A DNA stretch of 64,000 nt from Jeotgalibacillus soli (GCF_000829435.1 NZ_JXRP01000014.1:17918-81917); one strand, 5' to 3'; numbered from the stretch's first letter, positions 17,354-26,135 are shown. The notes: generated by a model not told the origin, from the letters alone. Numbers and translations are program-made.

Positions 17354-17709
17354 ATCAGCATAGATATGACCGTCCAAAGCCTAAGTCTGTTATGGCTGAT
17401 TCTGGTTATGGCAGTGAGGAAAACTACGTCTTCTGTGAAAAGGAAGAAATCAAGGCCTATATTAAGCACAGCACGTTTGATAAAGAATCCACGAAGAAAT
17501 GGAAAGAGCAATTCGGACGAGTTGATAACATGAGTTACGATGATGAGCTTGATGAATGGATTTGTAAGAATGGCAAGCGTCTAACTTCTCAATATGATTC
17601 CCGAAGAAAATCTGACAATGGGTATGAATCAATGAAAAGAACCTATCTCTGTATGGAGTGTCAAGGCTGTCCGTTTCAAACAACCTGTGCTAAAGAAAAA
17701 ATGGGATGA
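17353..17709 (+). pseudogene. 5'-truncated IS1182-type transposase remnant
   Basis: The open frame reads PKSVMADSGYGSEENYVFCE, then an insert with NGKRLTSQYDSRRKSDNGYE and a cysteine cluster CMECQGCPFQTTC, typical of the C-terminal half of IS1182-family DDE transposases (ADSGYGS carries the second catalytic Asp). The N-terminal half is missing because repeat B abuts it, and the frame stops at 17709, before the final Glu region of the catalytic domain. The 17720-17870 stretch, with an imperfect hairpin (near 17826-17866), may be the right end of the same element. It is not an active IS. Confidence 0.75.
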
Positions 17710-18002
17710 ACATAGACAAAACACAGTTAAGATAGTGAAAGTTTGAGGGGAATATCTCCTCAAATTTTCTATAAATAACCTGAAAACAGAAAAAATGCTT
17801 ACAAGACAAAAAAACTGATTCAAAAAGAGTCGTCGTTCAACGATCTTTTGAGTCAGCCGCTTTTTTATGTTGCTGGTTTGAATAGCAAAGAAGCTGGATG
17901 AAGTTGAGTCGAGTTAGCTGAAAATCAAATCCCGTTTAGCTTCTAAAATTGAGGGAATATGGAAAGCGTATTCTATTTACTCATTTTTTAGGAGGAATTC
18001 AT

Positions 18003-19376
18003 TTGGAAGATTTGTTGAGTTGGATTGCGCGTTTTTCCGGATGGCTATGGGGCATTCCATTGATTACAGTGTTATTAGTTTCAGGTATTTATATGACGAT
18101 TAAGATTGGTTTTGTTCAGTTTCGGTATCCTTTATACATATTTCAACAAACTTTCGGCAGTGTTTTTAAAAAACCAAAAGGGGAAGGAACAGTTACACCA
18201 TTTCAGGCACTGACGTCTGCTCTTTCTTCTACGGTTGGTGCTGCAAATATTGTGGGAGTCCCTGCAGCTATTATGTTTGGAGGACCGGGGGCTGTTTTTT
18301 GGATGTGGGTCATCGCGCTAATTGGAATGGCGCTGAAATTTTCAGAAAGCGCACTTGCTGTTCATTATCGTGAAAAAAATGAAAAAGGCGAATTTGTAGG
18401 CGGGCCGATGTATTATATGACAAAAGGTCTTGGGATGAAATGGTTAGGAATCTGGTTTTCCTTTGCTCTTATGCTTGAATTAATTCCAAGTATTATGGTA
18501 CAGGGGAATTCCCTTGCAAGTACAGTAGAGGAATCATTTAATATTCCAGCTTTATGGACAGGAATCACTGTTGCAGTCTTGGTTGGAATTGTTGTGTTCG
18601 GAGGGATTAAGCGAATCGGAAAGGTTACACAGGTATTTGTTCCTTTTATGGCATTTATTTATGTAGGTGGAGCACTTATTATTTTGTTTATGAATTTGAA
18701 TATGCTTCCTGATTTCTTTTCATTAATTTTTTCCAATGCATTCTCGCCAGCACCTGTCATTGGCGGTTTTGCCGGTGCTGCAATTGTGGATGTAATCCGC
18801 TGGGGATTTGCCCGTGGTCTCTACTCGAATGAAGCAGGTTTGGGTACTTCACCAATTGCACATGCTGCAGCACAAACGGATCACCCGATTCGACAAGCGT
18901 TTTGGGCGATCATTGGAATTGTTGTGGATACATTGATCATTTGTACGGCGACAGCTTTTGTCGTGCTATCTTCTGGTGTTTGGATGGAAGAGGGAGCGTA
19001 TGAAAACACTGGAGCGTTAACGACTATTGCCTTTTCTAGCTATTTTGGACAGGCTGGCAGTATTCTTGTTACGCTATCATTAATCTTTTTCGTCCTCTCT
19101 ACGATTCTGGTCGTGATATTCTACGGATCAAAACAAGCAGAATTTCTGTTTGGATTAAAAGCGGCATATGGGATTCAAATTGTTTATCTTATTGCCATTG
19201 TGTTTGGAGCTGTAGGTGCTGCAGAAGTTATTTGGGGTTTACTAGACATCATGCTTGCAGCCATTCTATTGCCAAATATCATCGCAATATTACTTTTAAG
19301 TAATAAGGTAAAAGAACTAAATACGGAGTTCTTTACTTCAGATAAATATTATAAGAAGGATGTCGGTAAGAAATAG
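18003..19376 (+). CDS. AGCS-family sodium/alanine symporter
   Basis: Sodium-coupled uptake of alanine or glycine; B. subtilis has related proteins such as AlsT. The 457-residue membrane protein shows the family's N-terminal motif region VTPFQALTSALSSTVGAANIVGV and the later RGLYSNEAGLGTSPIAHAAA. I chose TTG 18003, preceded by GGAGG at a seven-base spacing; the longer frame to 17949 has no ribosome site and a poor N-terminus. A terminator-like hairpin follows. It stands alone between the IS remnant and the monooxygenase gene. Confidence 0.9.
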   Translation: MEDLLSWIARFSGWLWGIPLITVLLVSGIYMTIKIGFVQFRYPLYIFQQTFGSVFKKPKGEGTVTPFQALTSALSSTVGAANIVGVPAAIMFGGPGAVFWMWVIALIGMALKFSESALAVHYREKNEKGEFVGGPMYYMTKGLGMKWLGIWFSFALMLELIPSIMVQGNSLASTVEESFNIPALWTGITVAVLVGIVVFGGIKRIGKVTQVFVPFMAFIYVGGALIILFMNLNMLPDFFSLIFSNAFSPAPVIGGFAGAAIVDVIRWGFARGLYSNEAGLGTSPIAHAAAQTDHPIRQAFWAIIGIVVDTLIICTATAFVVLSSGVWMEEGAYENTGALTTIAFSSYFGQAGSILVTLSLIFFVLSTILVVIFYGSKQAEFLFGLKAAYGIQIVYLIAIVFGAVGAAEVIWGLLDIMLAAILLPNIIAILLLSNKVKELNTEFFTSDKYYKKDVGKK

Positions 19377-19415
19377 TAGAGAAGCATTCATATTGCAGCT
19401 AATTAGATAAATATT

Positions 19416-19446
19416 CGCGTTCAGCACATTGCTGGACGTTTTTTTA
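19416..19446 (+). terminator. Symporter terminator
   Basis: Stem CGTTCAGC (19418-19425) with GCTGGACG (19431-19438), one G-T pair, followed by seven T. Confidence 0.85.
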
Positions 19447-19510
19447 ATGATTTGAGTTTTCTTTTCTGCTGGAAAGGATAGACAAGAAGGAAAAGGTGGT
19501 GAGGTTGTGA

Positions 19511-20824
19511 ATGAAGACAAATGTATTTATCAGCGGTGGAGGAATTGGCGGGCTGACCCTTGGTGTCAAATTAGCAAAATGCGGTATTGATGTCATCATA
19601 ATTGAAAAGCTTCCAGGACCTACACCTGTATATAAGGGAGAGCTCGTCCAGCCGAAGAGTCTAGAGATTATTGAATCATTCGATTTGCTGAATAAAATGC
19701 TTGAACATGGACATAAACTTAAAAAAATCGATATAACGGAGCTTGGGGAAAGTCTTCAGCCATTGGATGACTCTGTCATGGACTACGGGATGCTGTCAGG
19801 GGAATTTGATTATGCCCTTATGATTCATCATGAAAAATTCAAAGAAATCGTACGTAATTTGGGCAACACGTATAAGCATTTTCATTACATTTCTAATTCA
19901 ATTTGCAAAGGATATGAGAATGGCAAGGCGGTTGTAGTAGACGGTAAAACGAAGAAAACCCTTTATTATGATGCAGATTTTTTTATTGGGGCTGAAGGAC
20001 GTGCTTCTGTTACACGTACTTCAATGGGATTAAAAATAAAAGAAGAAACTTATAAACACCACTTTTTAACGGTTACGTTCCCACGACCAAAGTCTTTTGT
20101 CAGCGGGAAAATTATCTCCTCCTATAATAAATTTCTAGGATTGTTTCCTCTTCCAAATAATGAAGTACGATCTGTTTACTTAATTCCAGCAGGAGATTTT
20201 AAAGAGATTCGAAATAAGCCAATTGAAGAACTGCATCAATTATATCTCGACCTTTGTCCAGAGCTAGACGGGTATATTCAGAGAATTACAGAATGGAAAA
20301 AAATTCAGCTCATGATCCCGGTATCTTATCATCTATCAACGTATTTAAAAGGCAATAAAGTTGTTATCGGAGATGCTGCACATGCGGTTCATCCCATGGC
20401 TGGGGAAGGAATGAATATGGCTATTCAGGATGCAGATATTTTAGGAGAGCTTCTATGTGATATGTATCGTCAAAATGAGCTCAACCCAAAGCATCTTCAT
20501 TGGTATCCAAAGGTAAGGCAGCCGCGAGTAAATAATCAAATTAGCTTGAGTCATCTCTCGGCGCTGGCATACTCTTATCATTTTAAGACGGTAAGCTGGT
20601 TTCGAAGAAAAACACTTGTGCGTATGGAGAAGGATAAAATTCTCCATTACAAGCAGATGCTGAATATTTCGGGCTTAGGAGAGTGGAAGGAAAACGTGCA
20701 CGACAGGCTTGTCCAAGGCGGATTTATTCCTTTAAGGAAAAGAGACATTTCTGAAAAAGAAAAAGCAGGATATGTCTATACGGCAGACGATGATTATCCT
20801 TGGAAAGAGGAGGGAATCAAATGA
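19511..20824 (+). CDS. Group A FAD-dependent monooxygenase (UbiH/PHBH type)
   Basis: Predicted single-component flavin hydroxylase acting on a small aromatic or polyketide-like substrate. The 437-residue protein has the FAD Rossmann motif GGGIGG at 9-14, GAEG at 160-163 (the DG-like motif, with Glu instead of Asp) and the ribityl motif GDAAHAVHPMAGEGMN from 287. The ATG is preceded by AGGTGGTGAGG. Its stop overlaps the start of a SAM-dependent methyltransferase (ATGA), so the two are translated together and likely act in sequence on one compound. It lies between the symporter terminator and yfkM, where B. subtilis has nothing similar that I recall. Confidence 0.87.
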   Translation: MKTNVFISGGGIGGLTLGVKLAKCGIDVIIIEKLPGPTPVYKGELVQPKSLEIIESFDLLNKMLEHGHKLKKIDITELGESLQPLDDSVMDYGMLSGEFDYALMIHHEKFKEIVRNLGNTYKHFHYISNSICKGYENGKAVVVDGKTKKTLYYDADFFIGAEGRASVTRTSMGLKIKEETYKHHFLTVTFPRPKSFVSGKIISSYNKFLGLFPLPNNEVRSVYLIPAGDFKEIRNKPIEELHQLYLDLCPELDGYIQRITEWKKIQLMIPVSYHLSTYLKGNKVVIGDAAHAVHPMAGEGMNMAIQDADILGELLCDMYRQNELNPKHLHWYPKVRQPRVNNQISLSHLSALAYSYHFKTVSWFRRKTLVRMEKDKILHYKQMLNISGLGEWKENVHDRLVQGGFIPLRKRDISEKEKAGYVYTADDDYPWKEEGIK

Positions 20825-21813
20825 TCAATGAAGTAGCTAATATGTGGAAAGCAAGGACTTGGATGAAAAACAATGTACCGTTTTTATATAGCTGGCATGC
20901 CTACGTCGGCTTCGAGCTTAATCTTTTCGAGGCTTTTAAAAGACCGGTAAGAATAGAGGATGTTTCAGATGCTTATGATCTCGAAATAGAATTATTGGAG
21001 CAATGGGTAGAAGTAGGAATAGCATTAAAGCATTTAAAACGTGATGAAAGAAGCCGAGTGAAAATCGTTCGAGCATGGAAGCTCCCAGGGGCTAATAATG
21101 GTAGCCCTTCCTCAGGTGATCTACTAAAAGAAATGATGGAGCTGCATATACCGTCGCTGCTTTCGTATCCAGAGCTGATGAAAAATAAAAGCCGCCATCA
21201 TTTTAACTCGGAAAAACATGCCCCTACTGTTGCAAAAACATCAACACTGCTTGAACTGCTTGCATTTCGCATAATTGATCGAAATGTAAAGCAGCATAAG
21301 ATTTCCACAATTTTAGATATTGGGTGTGGGGAAGGTGGATATCTAATTAAATTGGCTAAGAAATATAAAGAAATTGATCTCGTTGGGGTAGAAATAAATG
21401 AAGACGTTGCACAAAGTGCAGCAGAAGCAGCACAGCCTTACGATAATGTGGAAATTGTCCATTCAGATATAGAAAACTATAAACCTGATCGGTTTTTTGA
21501 TTACGTAATGGTTAATAATCTTCTTCATTATTTTGATCCAGAAGAAAGAAAAGCTTTTTTCTCTCGGTTACATAATGTGGTCTCTCATAATGGAATCGTA
21601 ACGATCATCTCACCACTTCAAAAAGCAAAACATGGACAACAATTTTCAAGTGCATTTAATAGTTTCTTTCTTACGTTCGACAATCTTTATCCGGTTCCTT
21701 CAGAAAAGGAATTACGAGAGTTAGTTAAGAAAGCAGGCTTCAAGGTAAAGAATGTTTCAGCCATTATTCGAGAAGGCGGCTGGTTTATCGTAAAAATCCA
21801 AAAACAAGCATAA
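20821..21813 (+). CDS. SAM-dependent methyltransferase partnered with the monooxygenase
   Basis: 330 residues. The N-terminal 140 residues are helical and look like the dimerisation/substrate part of O-methyltransferases; the C-terminal domain is class I with motif I LDIGCGEGG at 165-173, the acidic motif II VGVEINED, and VMVNNLLHYFD as the post-motif. ATG 20821 is coupled to the monooxygenase stop and preceded by GAGGAGGGA. The pair suggests hydroxylation followed by O- or C-methylation of a small metabolite, but no scaffold-making enzyme is adjacent, so the substrate is unknown. Confidence 0.85.
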   Translation: MINEVANMWKARTWMKNNVPFLYSWHAYVGFELNLFEAFKRPVRIEDVSDAYDLEIELLEQWVEVGIALKHLKRDERSRVKIVRAWKLPGANNGSPSSGDLLKEMMELHIPSLLSYPELMKNKSRHHFNSEKHAPTVAKTSTLLELLAFRIIDRNVKQHKISTILDIGCGEGGYLIKLAKKYKEIDLVGVEINEDVAQSAAEAAQPYDNVEIVHSDIENYKPDRFFDYVMVNNLLHYFDPEERKAFFSRLHNVVSHNGIVTIISPLQKAKHGQQFSSAFNSFFLTFDNLYPVPSEKELRELVKKAGFKVKNVSAIIREGGWFIVKIQKQA

Positions 21814-21883
21814 AAATGTTTAAAGTAAATAAGTGGTGGTATCATATAAAAGCAATCAATCATATTTAAGGGAGATGTTTTCT

Positions 21884-22393
21884 TTGGCTAAAATTGCGAC
21901 ACTTGTAACGAATTATTTTGAGGATGTAGAATATACGGATCCTGCAAATTCTTTTAAAGAAGCAGGTCATGAGGTCATCACGATTGATAGCGAAGCAGGA
22001 AAACAAGTGACAGGAAAGCAGGGGAATGACACCATCACAATTGATCGTTCAATCGATGATGTCAAGCCCGATGAGTTCGATGCACTGTTTATTCCGGGTG
22101 GTTTTTCACCGGATCTGTTAAGAGAAGACGAGCGTTTTGTTTCATTTGCTAAACAATTTATGGATGATAAAAAACCTGTATTTACCATTTGTCATGGTCC
22201 TCAGCTGCTTATTACAGCAAAAGCACTTGAAGGAAGAACAGCAACTGGCTATAAATCAATAAAGGTAGATATGGAATATGCAGGTGTAAATTATAAAGAT
22301 GAAGAGGTTGTTGTATGCGGCAACCAGCTTGTAACAAGCCGTCAACCTGATGATATCCCAGCATTTACACGTGAAGCACTTAAATTACTATAA
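21884..22393 (+). CDS. yfkM: DJ-1/PfpI-family protein (YfkM, general stress protein 18 type)
   Basis: Member of the DJ-1/PfpI superfamily, 169 residues; the B. subtilis protein is a general stress protein and related enzymes detoxify glyoxals or hydrolyse peptides. The nucleophile elbow Cys is in FTICHGPQLL, with the acidic partner in LFIPGGFSPD upstream. TTG 21884 was chosen with GGGAGA about eight bases upstream; ATG 21875 overlaps that site. A perfect terminator follows within a few bases of the stop. Its place before yfkK-yfkJ is as in B. subtilis. Enzymatic activity here is not shown. Confidence 0.9.
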   Translation: MAKIATLVTNYFEDVEYTDPANSFKEAGHEVITIDSEAGKQVTGKQGNDTITIDRSIDDVKPDEFDALFIPGGFSPDLLREDERFVSFAKQFMDDKKPVFTICHGPQLLITAKALEGRTATGYKSIKVDMEYAGVNYKDEEVVVCGNQLVTSRQPDDIPAFTREALKLL

Positions 22394-22395
22394 AA

Positions 22396-22429
22396 AATAA
22401 AGAACCCGCTAGCAGCGGGTTCTTTATTT
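22396..22429 (+). terminator. yfkM terminator
   Basis: Perfect 12-bp stem (22399-22410 with 22414-22425) with a three-base loop, ending in TTTATTT. It starts directly after the stop codon. Confidence 0.93.
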
Positions 22430-22495
22430 AAAAGTCGATTCATTCTTCTCGTACAACAAAACCCTTGTATATTACGAAATAAAGTAGCTTTACAA

Positions 22496-22541
22496 AATTG
22501 AAAACAGCTAGCGAAAAGGAAGAATCAAGCTAGCTGTTTTT
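22496..22541 (-). terminator. yfkK terminator
   Basis: Perfect 12-bp stem (22502-22513 with 22530-22541), read on the minus strand and overlapping the yfkK stop. Confidence 0.85.
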
Positions 22542-22764
22542 ATGTGCGGCGAAGTTTTCCAAGTTCTTCAGCAATTGCCTGCATCTCGCTAGGGCTGAAG
22601 TTTTCCCGTTTCATCACCATCGTATAGAGATCATGCAACTCCTCATACATTTCATCGTCAAAATGAGCAGCTTTTATTGCACCTGCATTAACAATACGAA
22701 GTTTGTCTTTAATTCGCTCAATCATATAGGCGGTATTCTCTGTAGATTTAACAGTCAAGTCCAT
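22540..22764 (-). CDS. yfkK: YfkK-family small protein (DUF1128)
   Basis: A 74-residue soluble protein of unknown function conserved in bacilli: [21 protein letters not shown] at the start and the closing motif [13 protein letters not shown]. The start was set at ATG 22764, where the family usually begins; AAGGG lies rather far upstream (about 12 bases), and ATG 22776 is too close to the same site. It is transcribed opposite to yfkM and yfkJ with its own terminator, as in B. subtilis. Confidence 0.85.
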   Translation of the reverse strand: MDLTVKSTENTAYMIERIKDKLRIVNAGAIKAAHFDDEMYEELHDLYTMVMKRENFSPSEMQAIAEELGKLRRT

Positions 22765-22960
22765 TTTTTGCGTCATTCCCTTCACCATTATCCTATTTAT
22801 CTTTCCATGCTTTTCCCGATCTGTCAATGCAAAGTGAGGAGTGGACAGAAAAGAGTAGCGCTAAGGTCAATTTTTACAAGCATTATTCTTGAAAAAATGT
22901 TTTGCTTTATGAAGTTAAGGTAAAATATAGATTATAACATACACAATAGGAGGGTGCGAT

Positions 22961-23443
22961 GTGATCAAAGTTCTCTTCGTTTGTCTAGGTAATATACGCT
23001 CACCTATGGCTGAAGCGATCTTCCATGATATGATTAAGAAGGAAGGCCTAGAACATAGAATTGACATCGATTCTGCAGGTACAGGTCACTGGTATATAGG
23101 TAAGGCGCCTCACCGGGGTACACTTGAATTATTGAAAAACAAAGGGATTTCAGGTGAAAACCTAAAGGCACGGCAGCTCGAGCGTAGGGATCTGGAGGAA
23201 TATGATTACATAATTGCAATGGACCAGAGTAATAGGCAGGACATAGAGAAGCTGGCAAGAGCAGCGGACAAAAAACCTGAATGTCTCCTGTTGCTTGAAC
23301 TTATTCAAACATACACGACAGACGTTCCTGACCCCTATTACTCAGGGAATTTTGAAGAAGTGTTTGATCTTCTTCAAGAAGGATGTGCCTCTTTGCTTGA
23401 ACATATAAAGAAAAAACATAAAAATCAATTGGAGGGAATGTAA
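22961..23443 (+). CDS. yfkJ: Low-molecular-weight tyrosine phosphatase YfkJ with a shortened P-loop
   Basis: Family: cytosolic LMW protein-tyrosine phosphatase, 160 residues. The acid loop DVPDPYYSG is intact. The catalytic loop should be C-x5-R-S (CLGNICRS in most members), but the codons here read V-C-L-G-N-I-R-S-P, that is Cys8 to Arg13 with four residues between, one too few. The usual second cysteine codon is absent without a frameshift. Such a loop should not cradle phosphate normally, so activity is doubtful. GTG start with AGGAGGG seven bases upstream. The stop overlaps the next gene (TAATG), giving the yfkJ-yfkI-yfkH operon known from B. subtilis. Confidence 0.88.
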   Translation: MIKVLFVCLGNIRSPMAEAIFHDMIKKEGLEHRIDIDSAGTGHWYIGKAPHRGTLELLKNKGISGENLKARQLERRDLEEYDYIIAMDQSNRQDIEKLARAADKKPECLLLLELIQTYTTDVPDPYYSGNFEEVFDLLQEGCASLLEHIKKKHKNQLEGM

Positions 23444-23886
23444 TGTCAAATAATAAATTAACGAAGGGAATTTTAATTGGAGCATTTCTGGGAGGAGCAC
23501 TTAGCTTAATCGACCGTGAGACACGCCGTCAAACCTTTGAGAATGCGAAAAAAAGCGGACAAGCCATTTCTGATTTTACAAGCAATCCAAAGGAACTGGC
23601 GAATCGGGTAAAAGTAAAGGCTGATCAGCTTAGAATTACCGCAGAACAGCTTCAGGAGGATTTTGAATTTCTGTCAACTAAGGTGAATGAAGTGAAAGAA
23701 ATGACACCGAAAATAAAAAATATTATTAACGAAACGAAAGAGACCTTTGAATCATCTGGAGAAACAGTTAAAAAGGTATTTGAGGACGATGAAGAAAAGA
23801 CAGCAAGTATCGAAAATTCTCAGCCATCTGCTGCTCTTGAGTCACGAAACATAGGTGATGGAAAAAAGACCTTTCCGAATCCATAA
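23443..23886 (+). CDS. yfkI: YtxH-like small membrane-associated protein (YfkI position)
   Basis: 147 residues: an N-terminal hydrophobic, Gly-rich segment (GILIGAFLGGALSLI) of the YtxH type, then a long charged amphipathic helical region (about 30-120) and a disordered tail. No catalytic motif. The ATG overlaps the yfkJ stop and has GGAGGG eight bases upstream. Same place as yfkI in B. subtilis, between the phosphatase and the YihY-type membrane protein. Function unknown; a stress-linked envelope role is only a guess from the YtxH group. Confidence 0.75.
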   Translation: MSNNKLTKGILIGAFLGGALSLIDRETRRQTFENAKKSGQAISDFTSNPKELANRVKVKADQLRITAEQLQEDFEFLSTKVNEVKEMTPKIKNIINETKETFESSGETVKKVFEDDEEKTASIENSQPSAALESRNIGDGKKTFPNP

Positions 23887-23903
23887 TAGGCAGGGGGGAG
23901 TTA

Positions 23904-24857
23904 ATGAATAACCAAAAGAAGATGCGATCAGATAATAAGAAGGACCCTTCATTAGAATTGAATAAAGCATCGCTTCCTGATCATTTGAATAAGATGACAA
24001 TCGCTGTGCATGAAGGAGCGCCAAAGAAGGATTTGAATTCGATTGGCGGTTTTTTTAAGGAATTATTAACCCGGTTCCAAAAAAGTGACACCCCGGGAAT
24101 GGCTGCTCAGCTCGCTTACTTTTTTCTTCTGTCTTTATTTCCGCTCTTAATCTTTTTAATTACGCTTGTTCCTTATTTGCCGATTAGCCAGGAGGAAATG
24201 CTTAGTTTGTTTGAAGAATTTGCTCCTGGTGAAACCATGACTTTAATTGAATCAACTATTTCAGAGGTTGTATCCAGTCAGAGCACTGGCTTATTATCAA
24301 TCGGGATATTAGGAACATTATGGTCCGCGTCAAATGGAATGAATGCATTAACACGATCCTTTAATCATGCTTATGGAGTGGATGAGACCCGTTCATTTAT
24401 TGTTGCACGCGGTATGGCGATTGTATGGACGATTGCGATGATCACGGTTGTTATTATCGCGTTGCTTCTTCCCGTTTTTGGAAAACAAATTGGTGAATAC
24501 TTATTTTCAGCAATTGGCTATTCAGAGGAGTTCATTTCAACCTGGAATGTTTTGAGATTCGCGATCACGCCTTTTGTTCTTTTACTGATATTTATTGGGT
24601 TGTATGCATTTGCCCCAAATATAAAAATTCGTTTTATTAGCGTATTACCAGGGGCTGTTTTTGCCGCTCTCGGATGGGCATTGACGTCATTTGCTTTTAG
24701 CCTGTATGTTGGAAACTTTGGAAATTACACATCGACCTATGGAAGCATTGGGGGAATAATTGTTCTAATGATTTGGCTCTATCTGTCAGGAATGATTATT
24801 ATGATAGGCGGGCAAATCAATGCCATTATGGCTGAAAGAAAACGTCAAAATGCATAG
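23904..24857 (+). CDS. yfkH: YihY/BrkB-family inner membrane protein (YfkH)
   Basis: Polytopic membrane protein of 317 residues with about six TM segments. Family signatures are visible: DTPGMAAQLAYFFLLSLFPLLIF, LWSASNGMNALTRSFNHAYG and YGSIGGIIVLMIWLYLSGMIIMIGG (each shown only in part: AYFFLLSLFPL, NGMNALTRSFNHAYG, IWLYLSGMI). Older databases call these ribonuclease BN, which is not supported. The ATG has GGGGGGAG upstream. Last gene of the yfkJ-yfkI-yfkH operon. Its likely terminator (25058-25116) is separated from it by repeat copy C. Confidence 0.88.
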   Translation: MNNQKKMRSDNKKDPSLELNKASLPDHLNKMTIAVHEGAPKKDLNSIGGFFKELLTRFQKSDTPGMAAQLAYFFLLSLFPLLIFLITLVPYLPISQEEMLSLFEEFAPGETMTLIESTISEVVSSQSTGLLSIGILGTLWSASNGMNALTRSFNHAYGVDETRSFIVARGMAIVWTIAMITVVIIALLLPVFGKQIGEYLFSAIGYSEEFISTWNVLRFAITPFVLLLIFIGLYAFAPNIKIRFISVLPGAVFAALGWALTSFAFSLYVGNFGNYTSTYGSIGGIIVLMIWLYLSGMIIMIGGQINAIMAERKRQNA

Positions 24858-24884
24858 GAGAAATAATCGAGAAAGTTAATTTAA

Positions 24885-25032
24885 AGACTATGTTAAAATC
24901 ATTGTTGATTTTGGCATGGTGTTGATTGGAGCGTAAAGCGTGAGCCTCCACAGGCGCAAGCACCGAGGAGGCCCTCAGACCGCTCGCGGAAAGCGAACGG
25001 TTGGAGTGGAAATCAACAAGCTAGTTTAACAG
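24885..25032 (-). repeat. Interspersed GC-rich repeat, copy C (inverted)
   Basis: Reverse complement of the other copies: it reads GACTATGTTAAAATCATTG, TTGATTTTGGCATGGTGTTG, GATTGGAGCGTAAAGCG, AGGCGCAAGC, GCGGAAAGCGAACGG, GTGGAAATCAACAAGC and TAGTTTAACAG. It sits between yfkH and the yfkH terminator. Confidence 0.8.
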
Positions 25033-25057
25033 AGTTTATTTTCAGGGTAGCCAATCT

Positions 25058-25116
25058 TAAAAGGCCAGTTCAATAAGTCAATGCTGCATTCATTGACTTA
25101 TGTGGACTGGCTTTTC
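25058..25116 (+). terminator. Probable yfkH operon terminator
   Basis: Long hairpin: AAAGGCCAGTTCAATAAGTC pairs with GACTTATGTGGACTGGCTTT over about 20 bp with two mismatched positions; T-run after. About 200 bases from the yfkH stop because repeat C lies between. Confidence 0.75.
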
Positions 25117-25227
25117 CTATAGATAAAATCTAACCAAATTTTAAGGGAAGACATATTTAAATACGAATGAAAGGATAGCATCATAATTTTCATTTTACAA
25201 ACCCATGAAAATGGACTACCTTTTTAC

Positions 25228-25256
25228 TTATTAACTCGTAGCAAATAATGTATAAT
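25228..25256 (+). promoter_or_regulatory. Possible sigma-A promoter of yeeN
   Basis: A perfect -10 TATAAT at 25251-25256 with only a weak -35 (TTATTA, 25228-25233) at 17 bases. It lies about 75 bases before yeeN. Confidence 0.35.
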
Positions 25257-25331
25257 GTAATGTAGTGAATGGAAGAAGGGTTTTCTAAATTTCATTTTAT
25301 GTAGATTTAAAGTTGAAAGTGAGTGTTCATA

Positions 25332-26051
25332 ATGGGCCGTAAATGGAACAATATTAAAGAAAAAAAAGCGTCAAAAGATGCCAATACAAGTAATGTATAT
25401 AATAAATTTGCACGTGAAATTTATGTAGTAGCTAAGCAAGGTGAGCCGGATCCAGAATCCAATCAGGCTTTAAGAGTTGTACTCGAGCGTGCAAAAACAT
25501 ACAACGTACCGAGAACGATTATAGAGCGTGCGATTGAAAAAGCAAAGGGCGGTTCAGAAGAAAACTATGATGAACTTCGTTATGAAGGCTTCGGATCGAA
25601 TGGATCGATGGTCATTGTAGATGCACTTACTAATAACGTAAACCGTACTGCATCAGAAGTGAGAGCTGCATTTGGGAAAAATGGCGGTAATATGGGAGTA
25701 AATGGATCTGTTGCCTATATGTTTGATGCAACAGCTGTAATCGGTCTCGAAGGAAAAACAGCAGATGAAGTGCTTGAAGTATTAATGGAGGCAGATGTAG
25801 ACGTACGCGATATTCTTGAAGAAGATGAAGCGGTTATCGTTTATGCAGAACCCGATCAGTTCCATACAGTGCAGGAAGCCTTTAAGAATACTGGTGTAAC
25901 GGAATTTACAGTAGCAGAACTAACCATGCTCCCTCAAAATGAACTAAAACTTCCCGCGGACGCACAAGAACAATTTGAAAAAATGATTGATGCACTGGAA
26001 GAGTTAGAAGACGTTCAACAGGTTTATCACAACGTGGATTTTGGTGAATGA
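25332..26051 (+). CDS. yeeN: YebC/PmpR-family protein, YeeN type
   Basis: A 239-residue cytosolic protein of the YebC family, known as DNA-binding regulators and, more recently, as translation factors that help ribosomes at proline runs. Family motif [13 protein letters not shown] at the start is the YeeN subtype, followed by YAxF-like [14 protein letters not shown] and a long highly conserved middle. ATG 25332 was chosen as the family start; GTG 25323 is an alternative with no better ribosome site. It is monocistronic, convergent with the iron-efflux ATPase. Confidence 0.9.
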   Translation: MGRKWNNIKEKKASKDANTSNVYNKFAREIYVVAKQGEPDPESNQALRVVLERAKTYNVPRTIIERAIEKAKGGSEENYDELRYEGFGSNGSMVIVDALTNNVNRTASEVRAAFGKNGGNMGVNGSVAYMFDATAVIGLEGKTADEVLEVLMEADVDVRDILEEDEAVIVYAEPDQFHTVQEAFKNTGVTEFTVAELTMLPQNELKLPADAQEQFEKMIDALEELEDVQQVYHNVDFGE

Positions 26052-26135
26052 TTGTCTGTTGCGGATGAACGAATCGTATATAAAGCTTGAATATGCACAA
26101 GCTCCTTGTGAGATTGCTTGCTGCATCCCTGATTG

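Noticed and set aside
23904..24857. YfkH as ribonuclease BN
   Set aside because: The family name comes from an old annotation; the protein is a polytopic membrane protein with no metallo-beta-lactamase motif.
24885..25032. Repeat copies considered as CRISPR repeats
   Set aside because: Copies are 110-190 bases, kilobases apart, in both orientations, with no regular spacers and no cas genes.
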